64,000 bases of DNA from an uncultured Bacteroidia bacterium. Its GTDB lineage: Bacteria > Bacteroidota > Bacteroidia > Bacteroidales > F082. Both the position numbers and the translations under genes were made by a program. Positions 43,041 to 50,187 of the stretch are shown here, one piece after another. The notes under the pieces were generated by a model. That model did not search any database and was not told the origin of the DNA. It was given only the letters and a program-made list of their open reading frames with translations. The stretch covers positions 62,001 through 126,000 of the forward strand of contig CACXQV010000001.1 in assembly GCA_902769875.1 (NCBI GenBank), written 5' to 3'. Every line of letters begins with the position of its first letter. Positions within the stretch are counted from its first letter, which is position 1.

Positions 43041-44510
43041 ATGAAAAAAGTAACTTTGATTTTATCCTTGTTTCTCGGATTCATTCCGATGCTGAACGCC
43101 CAATGGACCAGCCCAGGCAACGGCACGACCTACACCATTGACGACCTTATAGAAGTGAGCGAAGGCTGCGTCGTGTGGAATGATAGCAACCAACAGTATA
43201 GAATCGAAAACGACGTCACCATTTCGGCCAACGACAAACTTGATGTCAACCATTCCTTGTACTTTGGCAACAATGTCACCCTGACCATCAAAGGCTCGAT
43301 AGATGCCATCAATACGGATGATTATTACTGGTTGGCTTTCTCTGGCAATTCAGGTGTGAATGGTCGTATCCGTTTAGAGGATGCCACCGGCCCGTGCGTG
43401 TTCAGAAGATGCTATATTACACAATTGGACGGCATTCAAGTTATTGAAAGCGAGGTTGTTTTTACGGACTGCCATTTCCAAAATTTCCGTTGTGAACAAC
43501 AAAGTGCTGTTGTCAATTGCATGAATTGCGACCCCGTGTTCACGAATTGCGAATTTGACAATAATAATGGTTCGGCCATCAGTTCGCCAGCCAATGGGCA
43601 AACCTCCCCGCAAGTCACCGACTGCATTTTCTTTTTAAACCTGAGTAACAACCCTCATATCAACCTTGGACCCGGTTCACAAGACAGCATCCGCATCGTG
43701 AATTGCACCATCCATTGGGGAGATGAAATGGCGGGAGGTATCAGCATTGCCGACCTTATGGGCACCGGCAACACCAAAATCCTGTTGAAAAACAATGACA
43801 TCAACCACAACCGTTATGGCTACAATCAACAAGGCTATCATCTCAGCTCGACCATCATCGGAAACACCTTTGACCAAAACAACCTTGAAACCAATCCCAT
43901 GAACGGCGGCAGCGGCATCAGAATCTACGGCATAGACGAGAACAACAAGGCCTATATCCGCAACAATGTCATCACCAAAAACCTGTGGGGCATCACCGTC
44001 ATCAATGCTGCTGATGTCAATCTTGGCACCGAGGACGACTGGGGCAACAACGTGATTCACGACAACGGCCATATCACCAATTATGGGATGGACTTCACCT
44101 ACTTTGACCTTTACAACAACTCCGCCAACGACATCATGGCCGTAGGCAACTACTGGGGAACTACAGATGCACAAGTAATTGAAGAACACATCACCCACCA
44201 AAACGACGACCCGAATTTGGGCTTGGTCAACTATATACCTTTCCTTGAAGACGATGATGTAAGTGAGTCTAACACTACTGATTTTGAAGTGTGGCCGAAT
44301 CCCGTTTCAGATGCCACTTTCACTCTCACGCTTGAAAACGCCATACCTTCCGAATTGGTGATTTACAATGTCAATGGGAAGATGGTGAAAACGCAACGAA
44401 TTGATAATTCGGTTAATACCATCCGTATTGACACAATGGGATCAGGCATATATTTCGTTGAACTGAAGAATGACAACGGAACAAAAGTGAAGAAACTGAT
44501 CGTCAAGTGA
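43041..44510 (+). CDS. Secreted parallel beta-helix protein with T9SS sorting domain
   Basis: 489 aa. Signal peptide (MKKVTLILSLFLGFIPMLNA). The central 330 residues are right-handed beta-helix repeats, for example VVFTDCHFQNFRCEQQSAVV, NCEFDNNNGSAISSP, IVNCTIHWGDEMAGGISI, RNNVITKNLWGITVINA, ending VGNYWGTTDAQVIEEHI, a frequent closing motif. The C-terminal type A sorting domain has VWPNPVSDATFTLTLEN and MGSGIYFVELKND. Likely surface-attached; ligand or enzyme activity unknown. ATG at 43041 follows a -7 element; longer frames run back into the ATPase gene. Confidence 0.87.
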   Translation: MKKVTLILSLFLGFIPMLNAQWTSPGNGTTYTIDDLIEVSEGCVVWNDSNQQYRIENDVTISANDKLDVNHSLYFGNNVTLTIKGSIDAINTDDYYWLAFSGNSGVNGRIRLEDATGPCVFRRCYITQLDGIQVIESEVVFTDCHFQNFRCEQQSAVVNCMNCDPVFTNCEFDNNNGSAISSPANGQTSPQVTDCIFFLNLSNNPHINLGPGSQDSIRIVNCTIHWGDEMAGGISIADLMGTGNTKILLKNNDINHNRYGYNQQGYHLSSTIIGNTFDQNNLETNPMNGGSGIRIYGIDENNKAYIRNNVITKNLWGITVINAADVNLGTEDDWGNNVIHDNGHITNYGMDFTYFDLYNNSANDIMAVGNYWGTTDAQVIEEHITHQNDDPNLGLVNYIPFLEDDDVSESNTTDFEVWPNPVSDATFTLTLENAIPSELVIYNVNGKMVKTQRIDNSVNTIRIDTMGSGIYFVELKNDNGTKVKKLIVK

Positions 44511-44530
44511 CAATTCTGATAATCTTAAAA

Positions 44531-44556
44531 AAGACAGCTTCGGCCGCCTTTTTTTA
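44531..44556 (+). terminator. Probable terminator after the beta-helix protein gene
   Basis: AAAAAAGACAGC-TTCG-GCCGCCTTTTTTT: UUCG tetraloop stem with two A.C mismatches followed by seven T. Confidence 0.55.
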
Positions 44557-44587
44557 TTAATGTGTGGCTTGCAATCAGAAAAGTGCG

Positions 44588-44595
44588 TATTTTTG
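44588..44595 (+). promoter_or_regulatory. Probable -7 element of the antitoxin-PIN-CARF operon
   Basis: TATTTTTG preceded by GTGCG and followed by CC fits TAnnTTTG, 16 bp before the antitoxin start. Confidence 0.55.
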
Positions 44596-44611
44596 CCAAA
44601 AAATAAATGCC

Positions 44612-44872
44612 ATGTTTGAAACAGCAAACTTAAACATTGACAGCCAAACGCTTAACCGAGCATATTTGTATGCCCAAGCACACAATATTGATTTGTCTGC
44701 TTTGATAGAGTCTTTCTTGCAGCAGTTTTCGATGGGAAAAATAAAAGAAATGCGCAACATTAAGATTTCCAAAGAAGTGATGGACTTGGCCGGTAGCCTT
44801 GCCACAACAGAAACCTCCAACGATTGGAAAGCGGAAAAAGAAGCCTATCTTATTGAAAAATACTGCCGATGA
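44612..44872 (+). CDS. Putative antitoxin (DUF6364-like)
   Basis: 86 aa. Begins LNIDSQTLNRAYLYAQAHNI, DLSALIESFLQQF, the pattern of a ribbon-helix-helix DNA-binding antitoxin (DUF6364 type); the C-terminal 45 residues would embrace the toxin. It overlaps the PIN gene by 4 bp (ATGA), the usual antitoxin-toxin order. Expected to neutralise the PIN toxin and autoregulate the promoter 16 bp upstream. Upstream in-frame codons precede the promoter and are ignored. Confidence 0.8.
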   Translation: MFETANLNIDSQTLNRAYLYAQAHNIDLSALIESFLQQFSMGKIKEMRNIKISKEVMDLAGSLATTETSNDWKAEKEAYLIEKYCR

Positions 44873-45279
44873 AACTGTTTATTGATACCAATATCGTTCT
44901 TGACCTGCTTCAATATCGTGAGCCTTGGGTTGATGATACCCTTGTGTTGTTTCAGTTGGCAAAAGAAAAACAAGTTGAACTGGTTGTAACAGACTTGACC
45001 ATTGTAAATGTGGTATACATTGCAGGCAAAACCATTGAAAAGAAAAAACTTCACGAAACACTTGTTGGCTTAAAGAAATTAGTAACAGTTGTTTCCATCG
45101 GTGATGCTTGCATAGAACAAGCATTAAATAGCGATTTATCTGATTTTGAGGATGCTACACAATTTTTTGCTGCCAAAAGAGAACAGGTCAATTACATTCT
45201 TACCCGCGATAAAAAAGGATTCAATATGTCCGATATTCCAATAATGAATGTAACAGAGTTTTTAAATATTTTCCTATAA
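44869..45279 (+). CDS. PIN-domain RNase toxin (VapC-like)
   Basis: 136 aa. PIN fold metal ligands Asp6 in LFIDTNIVLDLL, Asp92/Asp95 in SDFEDATQFFAA and Asp114 in ILTRDKKGF; the usual mid-protein Glu is not obvious. Likely cleaves a specific RNA when freed from its antitoxin. Only 9 bp separate it from the CARF nuclease gene, so all three genes probably share one transcript. Confidence 0.85.
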   Translation: MKLFIDTNIVLDLLQYREPWVDDTLVLFQLAKEKQVELVVTDLTIVNVVYIAGKTIEKKKLHETLVGLKKLVTVVSIGDACIEQALNSDLSDFEDATQFFAAKREQVNYILTRDKKGFNMSDIPIMNVTEFLNIFL

Positions 45280-45288
45280 TTTCAAACC

Positions 45289-46449
45289 ATGTCAAAAACC
45301 ATCGTAAATATCATCGACAAGAGCAATCCTTTGCCGGCTTATCTGTTCACCAAAGAATACTTCGAGGACGGCGACGAGCTGCTGTTCATCTCCGCCGCAG
45401 AGGAAGCCAATTGCATACCAGTGTTAACCAAAGCGTTGGATATTGACGAAACGCTTGTGAAAACCATCGTCGTCAATCGGTATCAAGACAAGTTCCTGTA
45501 TGAGCGCATCTGCCGCACCATCAAGGGAAATCTGGTTCCCAACAAGAAATACTATCTCAACCTTGCGGGCGGCAACCGTTACATGACGCTCTCGGTGCAA
45601 CATGTCTTCGAGGAGTTCGACACCTTGTTTTTCTACACGCAAACCCGCGAGAACCTGATTGTCAAAACCATCTTCGACCACAGCATTTATGATGATGACG
45701 ACGAGGTGTTCCCCGTCAAGCACCGCATGACGCTGAAGGAATATTTCGGCCTCTACGGACTTGAAAGCGATGTGGACCAACCGCGCAAACAGGTGAAGGA
45801 AACGGCATTTTCGCAGCATCTGTTCACTATGTTTTCGCAAAACATGTTCAGTCGCGGCGACTATCAGGTGATGGAAACCCTGCGCGAGAAGTACCGCAAC
45901 TGGAAGTTCCTCATCATTTCGCAAGTGGAGAATCCCGACAAGGAATATATGACTGCCATCCCCAACTTGAGCAAGTTCTTGGAATTCATCGGTTTCGTCC
46001 CCGAAAGGCCAGGCTCGCTGCAAAACTATGAAATCGAATACCTTACGGGCGGATGGTTTGAGGAATACGTCTATGCCTTAATCAAAGAAGTGCTACAACC
46101 CGACGACATCGCTATGGGCGTACACATCTCTAACGGCAAAATCCGCCACAACAACGAATTGGACGTGTGCTTCATCAAGGCGAACAAGTTGTTTGTCATC
46201 GAATGCAAGACCGGCGTGACGAGCGAAAGCCTATTCAACGAGATTGTCTACAAGGTTTGCGCCTTGAAGGAAGTGCTGCTCGGCAGTGGCAATTCCTACA
46301 TTTTCTCGCTGAAGAAAGACCATAAGGGCAATTGGAAAAAGACCGCGAAATACATGGGCATCACCTTCTGCGACTGGCTCAACCTGACCAAGCCGGAGAA
46401 CCTGAAAAAGATCTTGAACGAAATGAACCGGATTGCGAAGGAAAGCTAA
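45289..46449 (+). CDS. Card1/Can2-like CARF-domain nuclease (DUF1887)
   Basis: 386 aa. The N-terminal half is a CARF ligand-binding Rossmann-like domain; YYLNLAGGNRYMTLSVQH (88-105) is the loop that in Card1/Can2 contacts cyclic tetra-adenylate. The C-terminal half is a PD-(D/E)XK nuclease: YLTGGWFEEYVYALIKE (251-267), NELDVCFIKANKLFVIECKT with Asp292, Glu305 and Lys307. From memory this closely parallels Treponema Card1 (TGGWFEEYVYQKI; NELDVIYLD; VIECK). Card1 is activated by cA4 from type III CRISPR Cas10 to cut single-stranded nucleic acid. No cas genes or array are in the window. Here it follows a PIN toxin-antitoxin pair by 9 bp. Family is confident; the activating signal is unknown. Confidence 0.92.
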   Translation: MSKTIVNIIDKSNPLPAYLFTKEYFEDGDELLFISAAEEANCIPVLTKALDIDETLVKTIVVNRYQDKFLYERICRTIKGNLVPNKKYYLNLAGGNRYMTLSVQHVFEEFDTLFFYTQTRENLIVKTIFDHSIYDDDDEVFPVKHRMTLKEYFGLYGLESDVDQPRKQVKETAFSQHLFTMFSQNMFSRGDYQVMETLREKYRNWKFLIISQVENPDKEYMTAIPNLSKFLEFIGFVPERPGSLQNYEIEYLTGGWFEEYVYALIKEVLQPDDIAMGVHISNGKIRHNNELDVCFIKANKLFVIECKTGVTSESLFNEIVYKVCALKEVLLGSGNSYIFSLKKDHKGNWKKTAKYMGITFCDWLNLTKPENLKKILNEMNRIAKES

Positions 46450-46522
46450 AACCGTTTTTCGCATTGCAAATGCTGTTATTCGTGGCTTCCGAATTTGCAA
46501 ATTCGGGAGAACGGAGAACTGG

Positions 46523-47866
46523 CTAAATGACAATCTTTTCAGGCACTCGGTATTCCAAAAACATCACATAATAAATTGGAAAATAAGAGATTATGCCTTT
46601 TGAACGGATTTCTCTCTCGTTTGACAAGACGATTCCGCGCTTGATTTTGTAGTCTTCATTGGCCGCAAAAGCATTCAGCGCACGATGGATTTGATAGTCC
46701 TTGCCCGACTTCACCTCAATGGGCAGCACGGAAAGGCTTTCGTAGTCGTCAACGATATAATCCACTTCGCCTTTGGCCTTGTTGTCGTAATAAAAAAGCT
46801 CGTGCCCATGTGCCCTGAGTTCCGATGCGACCACGCTTTCATACACGCTTCCCAAATTCACGCTCAGTTCGTCGTTCAAAATGGCCGAAACATTATATTG
46901 GTAAAGCACATCGGTAAGCAATCCCACATCGTTGAGATACAGTTTGATAAGGTTCTTGCTCGCCGATTCAACCAAGGGAAACTTTGGTGAGGAAATAGCC
47001 TTCACTTCCAAGGTGATGCCCGAACCAACCAAATACTCAATCTCGTCGGCATAGTCTTTCCAGCGTTTGTCGTTGCCTTCAATTGCCTTGTAAACGAGGC
47101 GTTTCTTCTTGTTTTCCATATTGGATGGAATCATATTGTAAACGCTCATTATCTTCAGTTTGTGCTCCTCGTCGTATTGCGAAGCATCGAGCGCGTAAAG
47201 ATGGCGGATGTCGTCTTGTATCTTCCTAACCATCACTATGTTCCTTGAATCGAGATACTCATTGACCGCATCGGGCATTCCACCTATTAATAGATAACGT
47301 TTGAACAGGTCGAGCATCCTTGCATGAAGGTTTCCGTCCAACGATTCCTTGTTCACAAACCTTCGCCGCAATTCATCGATGGCTGTTTCACCAAAGCCGT
47401 TGGCCCACAAAAACTCTTCAAAGTCAAGTTGGTACATGTGCTTAATCTCCAAACTTCCTACGGGGATGGAAACCGTTTGCCGCAAGGTGATTCCCAATTG
47501 CGAACCACTGGCGATGTAAGTGAAGCGGTCGTCCTCCTTGAGGAATTTCACCATGGTAAGCATGTGCGGATAGGCTTGGATTTCGTCCAAAAAGACCAAG
47601 GTGTTGGCTTTTTCGTGCATCTTTTCACCAGCAATGGTGCTCAGTTGGAAATAGAATTTCTCGATGGTGTTGGCTTCGGCGAACACTTTCGAGCCGTTCT
47701 TGTCATTGGCGAAGTTCACTTCTATGAAATTGGGGAACAGGCGGCTGCCCACTTCGCGGATGATGAAAGACTTGCCAATCTGCCTTGCCCCGTCAATGAC
47801 GAGCATCTTGTTCGAGTTGCTTTTCAGGTATTGCTCGATATAGTCTTGTATCTTCCTTTTCAGCAT
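46523..47866 (-). CDS. AAA_14/DUF4143 ATPase with nuclease-like domain
   Basis: 447 aa. Walker A VIDGARQIGKSFIIREV (about 23-39), Walker B TLVFLDEIQAYPHM, sensor YIASGSQLGITLRQT, then VGSLEIKHMYQLDFEEFLWA, the AAA_14 signature. The C-terminal DUF4143 module has a PD-(D/E)XK-like core, KGEVDYIVDDYESL then LPIEVKSGKDYQIH. It is a distant homolog of the ATPase at 41804 but retains the nuclease residues. It converges with the CARF nuclease gene (73-bp gap) and has its own 33-bp array upstream. Function unknown. Confidence 0.88.
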   Translation of the reverse strand: MLKRKIQDYIEQYLKSNSNKMLVIDGARQIGKSFIIREVGSRLFPNFIEVNFANDKNGSKVFAEANTIEKFYFQLSTIAGEKMHEKANTLVFLDEIQAYPHMLTMVKFLKEDDRFTYIASGSQLGITLRQTVSIPVGSLEIKHMYQLDFEEFLWANGFGETAIDELRRRFVNKESLDGNLHARMLDLFKRYLLIGGMPDAVNEYLDSRNIVMVRKIQDDIRHLYALDASQYDEEHKLKIMSVYNMIPSNMENKKKRLVYKAIEGNDKRWKDYADEIEYLVGSGITLEVKAISSPKFPLVESASKNLIKLYLNDVGLLTDVLYQYNVSAILNDELSVNLGSVYESVVASELRAHGHELFYYDNKAKGEVDYIVDDYESLSVLPIEVKSGKDYQIHRALNAFAANEDYKIKRGIVLSNEREIRSKGIISYFPIYYVMFLEYRVPEKIVI

Positions 47867-47886
47867 ATTATGAGGTTTTTACGCCG

Positions 47887-47894
47887 CAAAGATA
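47887..47894 (-). promoter_or_regulatory. Probable -7 element at the gene-proximal 33-bp unit
   Basis: TATCTTTG followed by C on the minus strand fits TAnnTTTG; its TA is the last two bases of the repeat core, 21 bp from the start codon. Confidence 0.6.
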
Positions 47895-48011
47895 CGCTTT
47901 TCCAAGAAATTTGAAGCAAAATATTTACGCTTTTCCAAGAAATTTCACCAAAAAATCATACGCTTTTCCAAAGTTTTTTTGGTGAAAACACTACGCTTTT
48001 CCAAGAAACAC
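47887..48011 (-). repeat. Tandem array of four 33-bp units before the second AAA_14 gene
   Basis: On the plus strand TACGCTTTTCCAA starts at 47893, 47926, 47959 and 47992, exactly 33 bp apart (the third copy ends CCAAAG rather than CCAAGA). Coding-strand core: CTTGGAAAAGCGTA. The copy nearest the gene continues into TATCTTTG, its -7 element. The array stops at the stop codon of the AbiEii-like gene. Same copy number and period as 41651-41782 although the sequence differs. Confidence 0.92.
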
Positions 48012-48713
48012 CTATGCCAAAATAGGAAACGCCTTGAAAAATCCAAGCAAGGAAATGGCCTCTTTGCGCAGTTTGGTTTTGGCGAATTTCTTGGTTTCCC
48101 CATCGGTCAGTTCGCCTAAGCCGTTCATAATGGTTTTGTCGCTGACTTGTTCCAATGTGTCAATACAATGTCGAATGTACTCTTGCAAGGGCATTCCCAT
48201 CCTGTTTTCCACAATGTTTGCATTGATGGGCGTTTGGGCATTCAGGAAAAACCAGCAATCAAACACGTCGCGCCCCGTGATTTCGTTTCGGTCGAGCAGG
48301 GCGCAGAGTTTGTGGGCAAACATATCAGGCTTGGCAAGCACTTTCATATCAATGCCCAACAGATTCTTGATTTCATAATGGTTGTCATATTGGCGGTTCG
48401 AAATCTCCACTTTCAGTTTCCTTTCGTTTTGTCCATAGTTCAAAACAAAGACCGCCCCATAGAATTTCAAAGCCTCATCGTGAATGTCGCCATATTTCAA
48501 CAAAATCTTTTTGACCTTTTCGTACACCTCTTTTTCCTTGTCCGTATCGAGCAGGTTGAAATCCAAATCGACCGAAAAACGGGGCAAACCATAGAAAAAC
48601 ATCAATGCGGTTCCACCTTTGAAAGCAAGGCAATCTGCGAGTTCAGCATCCGAAAACAGGTCTTTCAGGATTTGCAACATAAAGAATTTGTGCTTGTTAA
48701 TGTCCATAGTCAT
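48012..48713 (-). CDS. AbiEii-type nucleotidyltransferase toxin
   Basis: 233 aa. Nucleotidyltransferase signature LAFKGGTALMFFYGLPRFS then VDLDFNLLD (GGT 33-35, Asp49, Asp51), the AbiEii/MenT hallmark; LLDRNEITGRDVFDCWFFLN is the conserved downstream block. MenT-type enzymes add nucleotides to tRNA acceptor ends; GTP-binding AbiEii causes phage-abortive growth arrest. The start overlaps the AbiEi-like stop by 4 bp; a second ATG two codons on is equally possible. Confidence 0.9.
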   Translation of the reverse strand: MTMDINKHKFFMLQILKDLFSDAELADCLAFKGGTALMFFYGLPRFSVDLDFNLLDTDKEKEVYEKVKKILLKYGDIHDEALKFYGAVFVLNYGQNERKLKVEISNRQYDNHYEIKNLLGIDMKVLAKPDMFAHKLCALLDRNEITGRDVFDCWFFLNAQTPINANIVENRMGMPLQEYIRHCIDTLEQVSDKTIMNGLGELTDGETKKFAKTKLRKEAISLLGFFKAFPILA

Positions 48714-49285
48714 AATGATTTGAATAATTCTTTGACTCTTTCAGTCAACCGCTGGGATTGGTAAACAGGAAGCAGTTGCATGACGCGCCTTTTGCTGACG
48801 GCGCGGAGGTTGTCGAAATAGCATTCTGAATTTAGGTACATCATATCGAGCAACGCCCTTTCGGGCGTTGCGATGCTGATGTTGTCACGCAGTTCAATGC
48901 CTGCCAAATTGTATAGGATTTCGCTTTTGATTTGCCTATAACGGAAAATTCGTCCGTCCATTTCAATCTCGCGGCTCAGATAACTCACCGAGGTGATGGC
49001 CGAGTCGTACTGGAAAATGACCCCTTCCCGTTGAAGCACATACTCCAAAGAAATGTAGGACGGCACAAATACCAAGCCTGCCAATTCTTCCGGGTTGTAG
49101 TGCTTTTTGGCATAAATCCCTTTTCGCGGATTGAGCAACAGCCCCTTTTGGACATAATAATTCAACTTTTTTGAGAGGGAATCATCTCTTTTTTCATTGA
49201 GCAACAGCGCAATGCTATTGGTGTTGAATGCCGTTCTTGGCACATCACCAAGACCTAAAATGATATTTTTTTGCGAACCAATCAT
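48710..49285 (-). CDS. AbiEi-like antitoxin/transcriptional regulator
   Basis: 191 aa. N-terminal winged-helix region (NEKRDDSLSKKLNYYVQKGL, LLNPRKGIYAKKHYNPEELA), then SYISLEYVLQREGVIFQYDS, ATPERALLDMMYLNSE: the pattern of AbiEi family antitoxins of type IV systems. Expected to bind its own promoter and counter AbiEii without direct protein contact. ATG at 49285 lies 26 bp after a -7 element; the frame continues upstream through that promoter and is discounted. Confidence 0.85.
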   Translation of the reverse strand: MIGSQKNIILGLGDVPRTAFNTNSIALLLNEKRDDSLSKKLNYYVQKGLLLNPRKGIYAKKHYNPEELAGLVFVPSYISLEYVLQREGVIFQYDSAITSVSYLSREIEMDGRIFRYRQIKSEILYNLAGIELRDNISIATPERALLDMMYLNSECYFDNLRAVSKRRVMQLLPVYQSQRLTERVKELFKSL

Positions 49286-49310
49286 CCGAAATTTTCGTAT
49301 TTTCAGTTCG

Positions 49311-49318
49311 CAAAAATA
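49311..49318 (-). promoter_or_regulatory. Probable -7 element of the abiE-like operon
   Basis: TATTTTTG followed by CG on the minus strand fits TAnnTTTG. Confidence 0.55.
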
Positions 49319-49382
49319 CACAATTTCCAAAATGTGAGATACAAATTTATATGTTTTTCATTTTGGAGAGAAGTGTTTTGTG

Positions 49383-49658
49383 TTATTTGTCGACATAGTG
49401 ACCGTAGGCAGACACCACCTCCACAATGACCACATCATGGTAAATCTTGTAAACAAGTCTGTGTTTCTGCGTTATTCGCCTTGACCAAACACCACGCTTG
49501 TCGTACTTCAGGTATTCGGGCTTGCCAGTTCCTGTTGTGGGATGTTCCTTCAACTCATCCACCATTCTCATTAATTTGGCGAAGGATTTTGGCTCTTCAT
49601 GCCTGAGTTTTAGGGCATCTCTTGAAGCAGCATCCAGGAACTTAACCTTGTAGCTCAT
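49383..49658 (-). CDS. RelE/YoeB-family toxin
   Basis: 91 aa ribosome-dependent mRNA interferase fold: KVKFLDAASRDALKLRHEEP, then GTGKPEYLKYDKRGVWSRRI, TQKHRLVYKIYHDVVIVEVV and the C-terminal SAYGHYVDK. The pattern GxPExLK, WSRRI, HRLVY, HY matches YoeB/Txe, with His and Tyr near the end as catalytic candidates. It overlaps its antitoxin gene by 17 bp. Confidence 0.9.
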   Translation of the reverse strand: MSYKVKFLDAASRDALKLRHEEPKSFAKLMRMVDELKEHPTTGTGKPEYLKYDKRGVWSRRITQKHRLVYKIYHDVVIVEVVSAYGHYVDK

Positions 49659-49989
49659 GCTCGATTCTGGTTAAGAATTCGTCCAACGATTCATTTGGGA
49701 GCATCTCGTGGGAAGTAGCCTCGCCGCTTTCTGCTTCTTTCAGTCTTTTCTCAAGCATATCAATATTCCTTTGGTCGGCGAAGAACGGGTCGCCGCTCGG
49801 ACTGATTTCGTAGGGGTCGCGACGGAATTCTGGTGGGATGTTGAGTATGGCATCTTCTCTCTTTACCGGCTTGATGCTGACTTTGAACGAGCCGTGGTCG
49901 CGGGTCTTGACGATGAAATCATCGCCGTTTGACTCCGTGAAATAACTCATCATATTCGTCCTGAAATCTCTGCTACTGACTACTATCAT
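49642..49989 (-). CDS. YefM/Phd-like antitoxin
   Basis: 115 aa. N-terminus VVSSRDFRTNMMSYFTESNG is the Phd/YefM DNA-binding fold; the acidic C-terminal tail (DMLEKRLKEAESGEA, SLDEFLTRIEHEL) would wrap the toxin. ATG at 49989 follows a -7 element. Longer than the usual YefM of about 80-90 aa because of a Pro/Asp-rich middle segment. Confidence 0.82.
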   Translation of the reverse strand: MIVVSSRDFRTNMMSYFTESNGDDFIVKTRDHGSFKVSIKPVKREDAILNIPPEFRRDPYEISPSGDPFFADQRNIDMLEKRLKEAESGEATSHEMLPNESLDEFLTRIEHELQG

Positions 49990-50015
49990 GTTGTTCTCCT
50001 TTCCTTTTTGTTCCG

Positions 50016-50023
50016 CAAAGATA
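50016..50023 (-). promoter_or_regulatory. Probable -7 element of the yefM-yoeB-like operon
   Basis: TATCTTTG followed by CGG on the minus strand fits TAnnTTTG, 26 bp before the antitoxin start. Confidence 0.55.
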
Positions 50024-50142
50024 CACACTTTTTCGATTTCTTACCATTTTGGTACCAAAATGATACCATTTTTTTACTTTCAGCTATGTGTAACCCATCC
50101 GATTACATTTCCGGCAACCCAATCGTACATTTTCCACAAAAA

Positions 50143-50171
50143 AGTCTCAACCCTTTTGCAGGATTGAGGCT
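50143..50171 (-). terminator. Probable terminator of the T9SS gene at 50188
   Basis: Coding-strand stem AGCCTCAA and TTGAGACT (one mismatch) around a 13-nt loop, followed by a run of five T. Confidence 0.5.
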
Positions 50172-50187
50172 ATATTTTTCTCATCGC

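Noticed and set aside
41651..48011. 33-bp arrays considered as CRISPR arrays
   Set aside because: The conserved core is under 20 bp and the variable part only 13-16 bp, with just four units, and each array fuses with a promoter; no cas genes.
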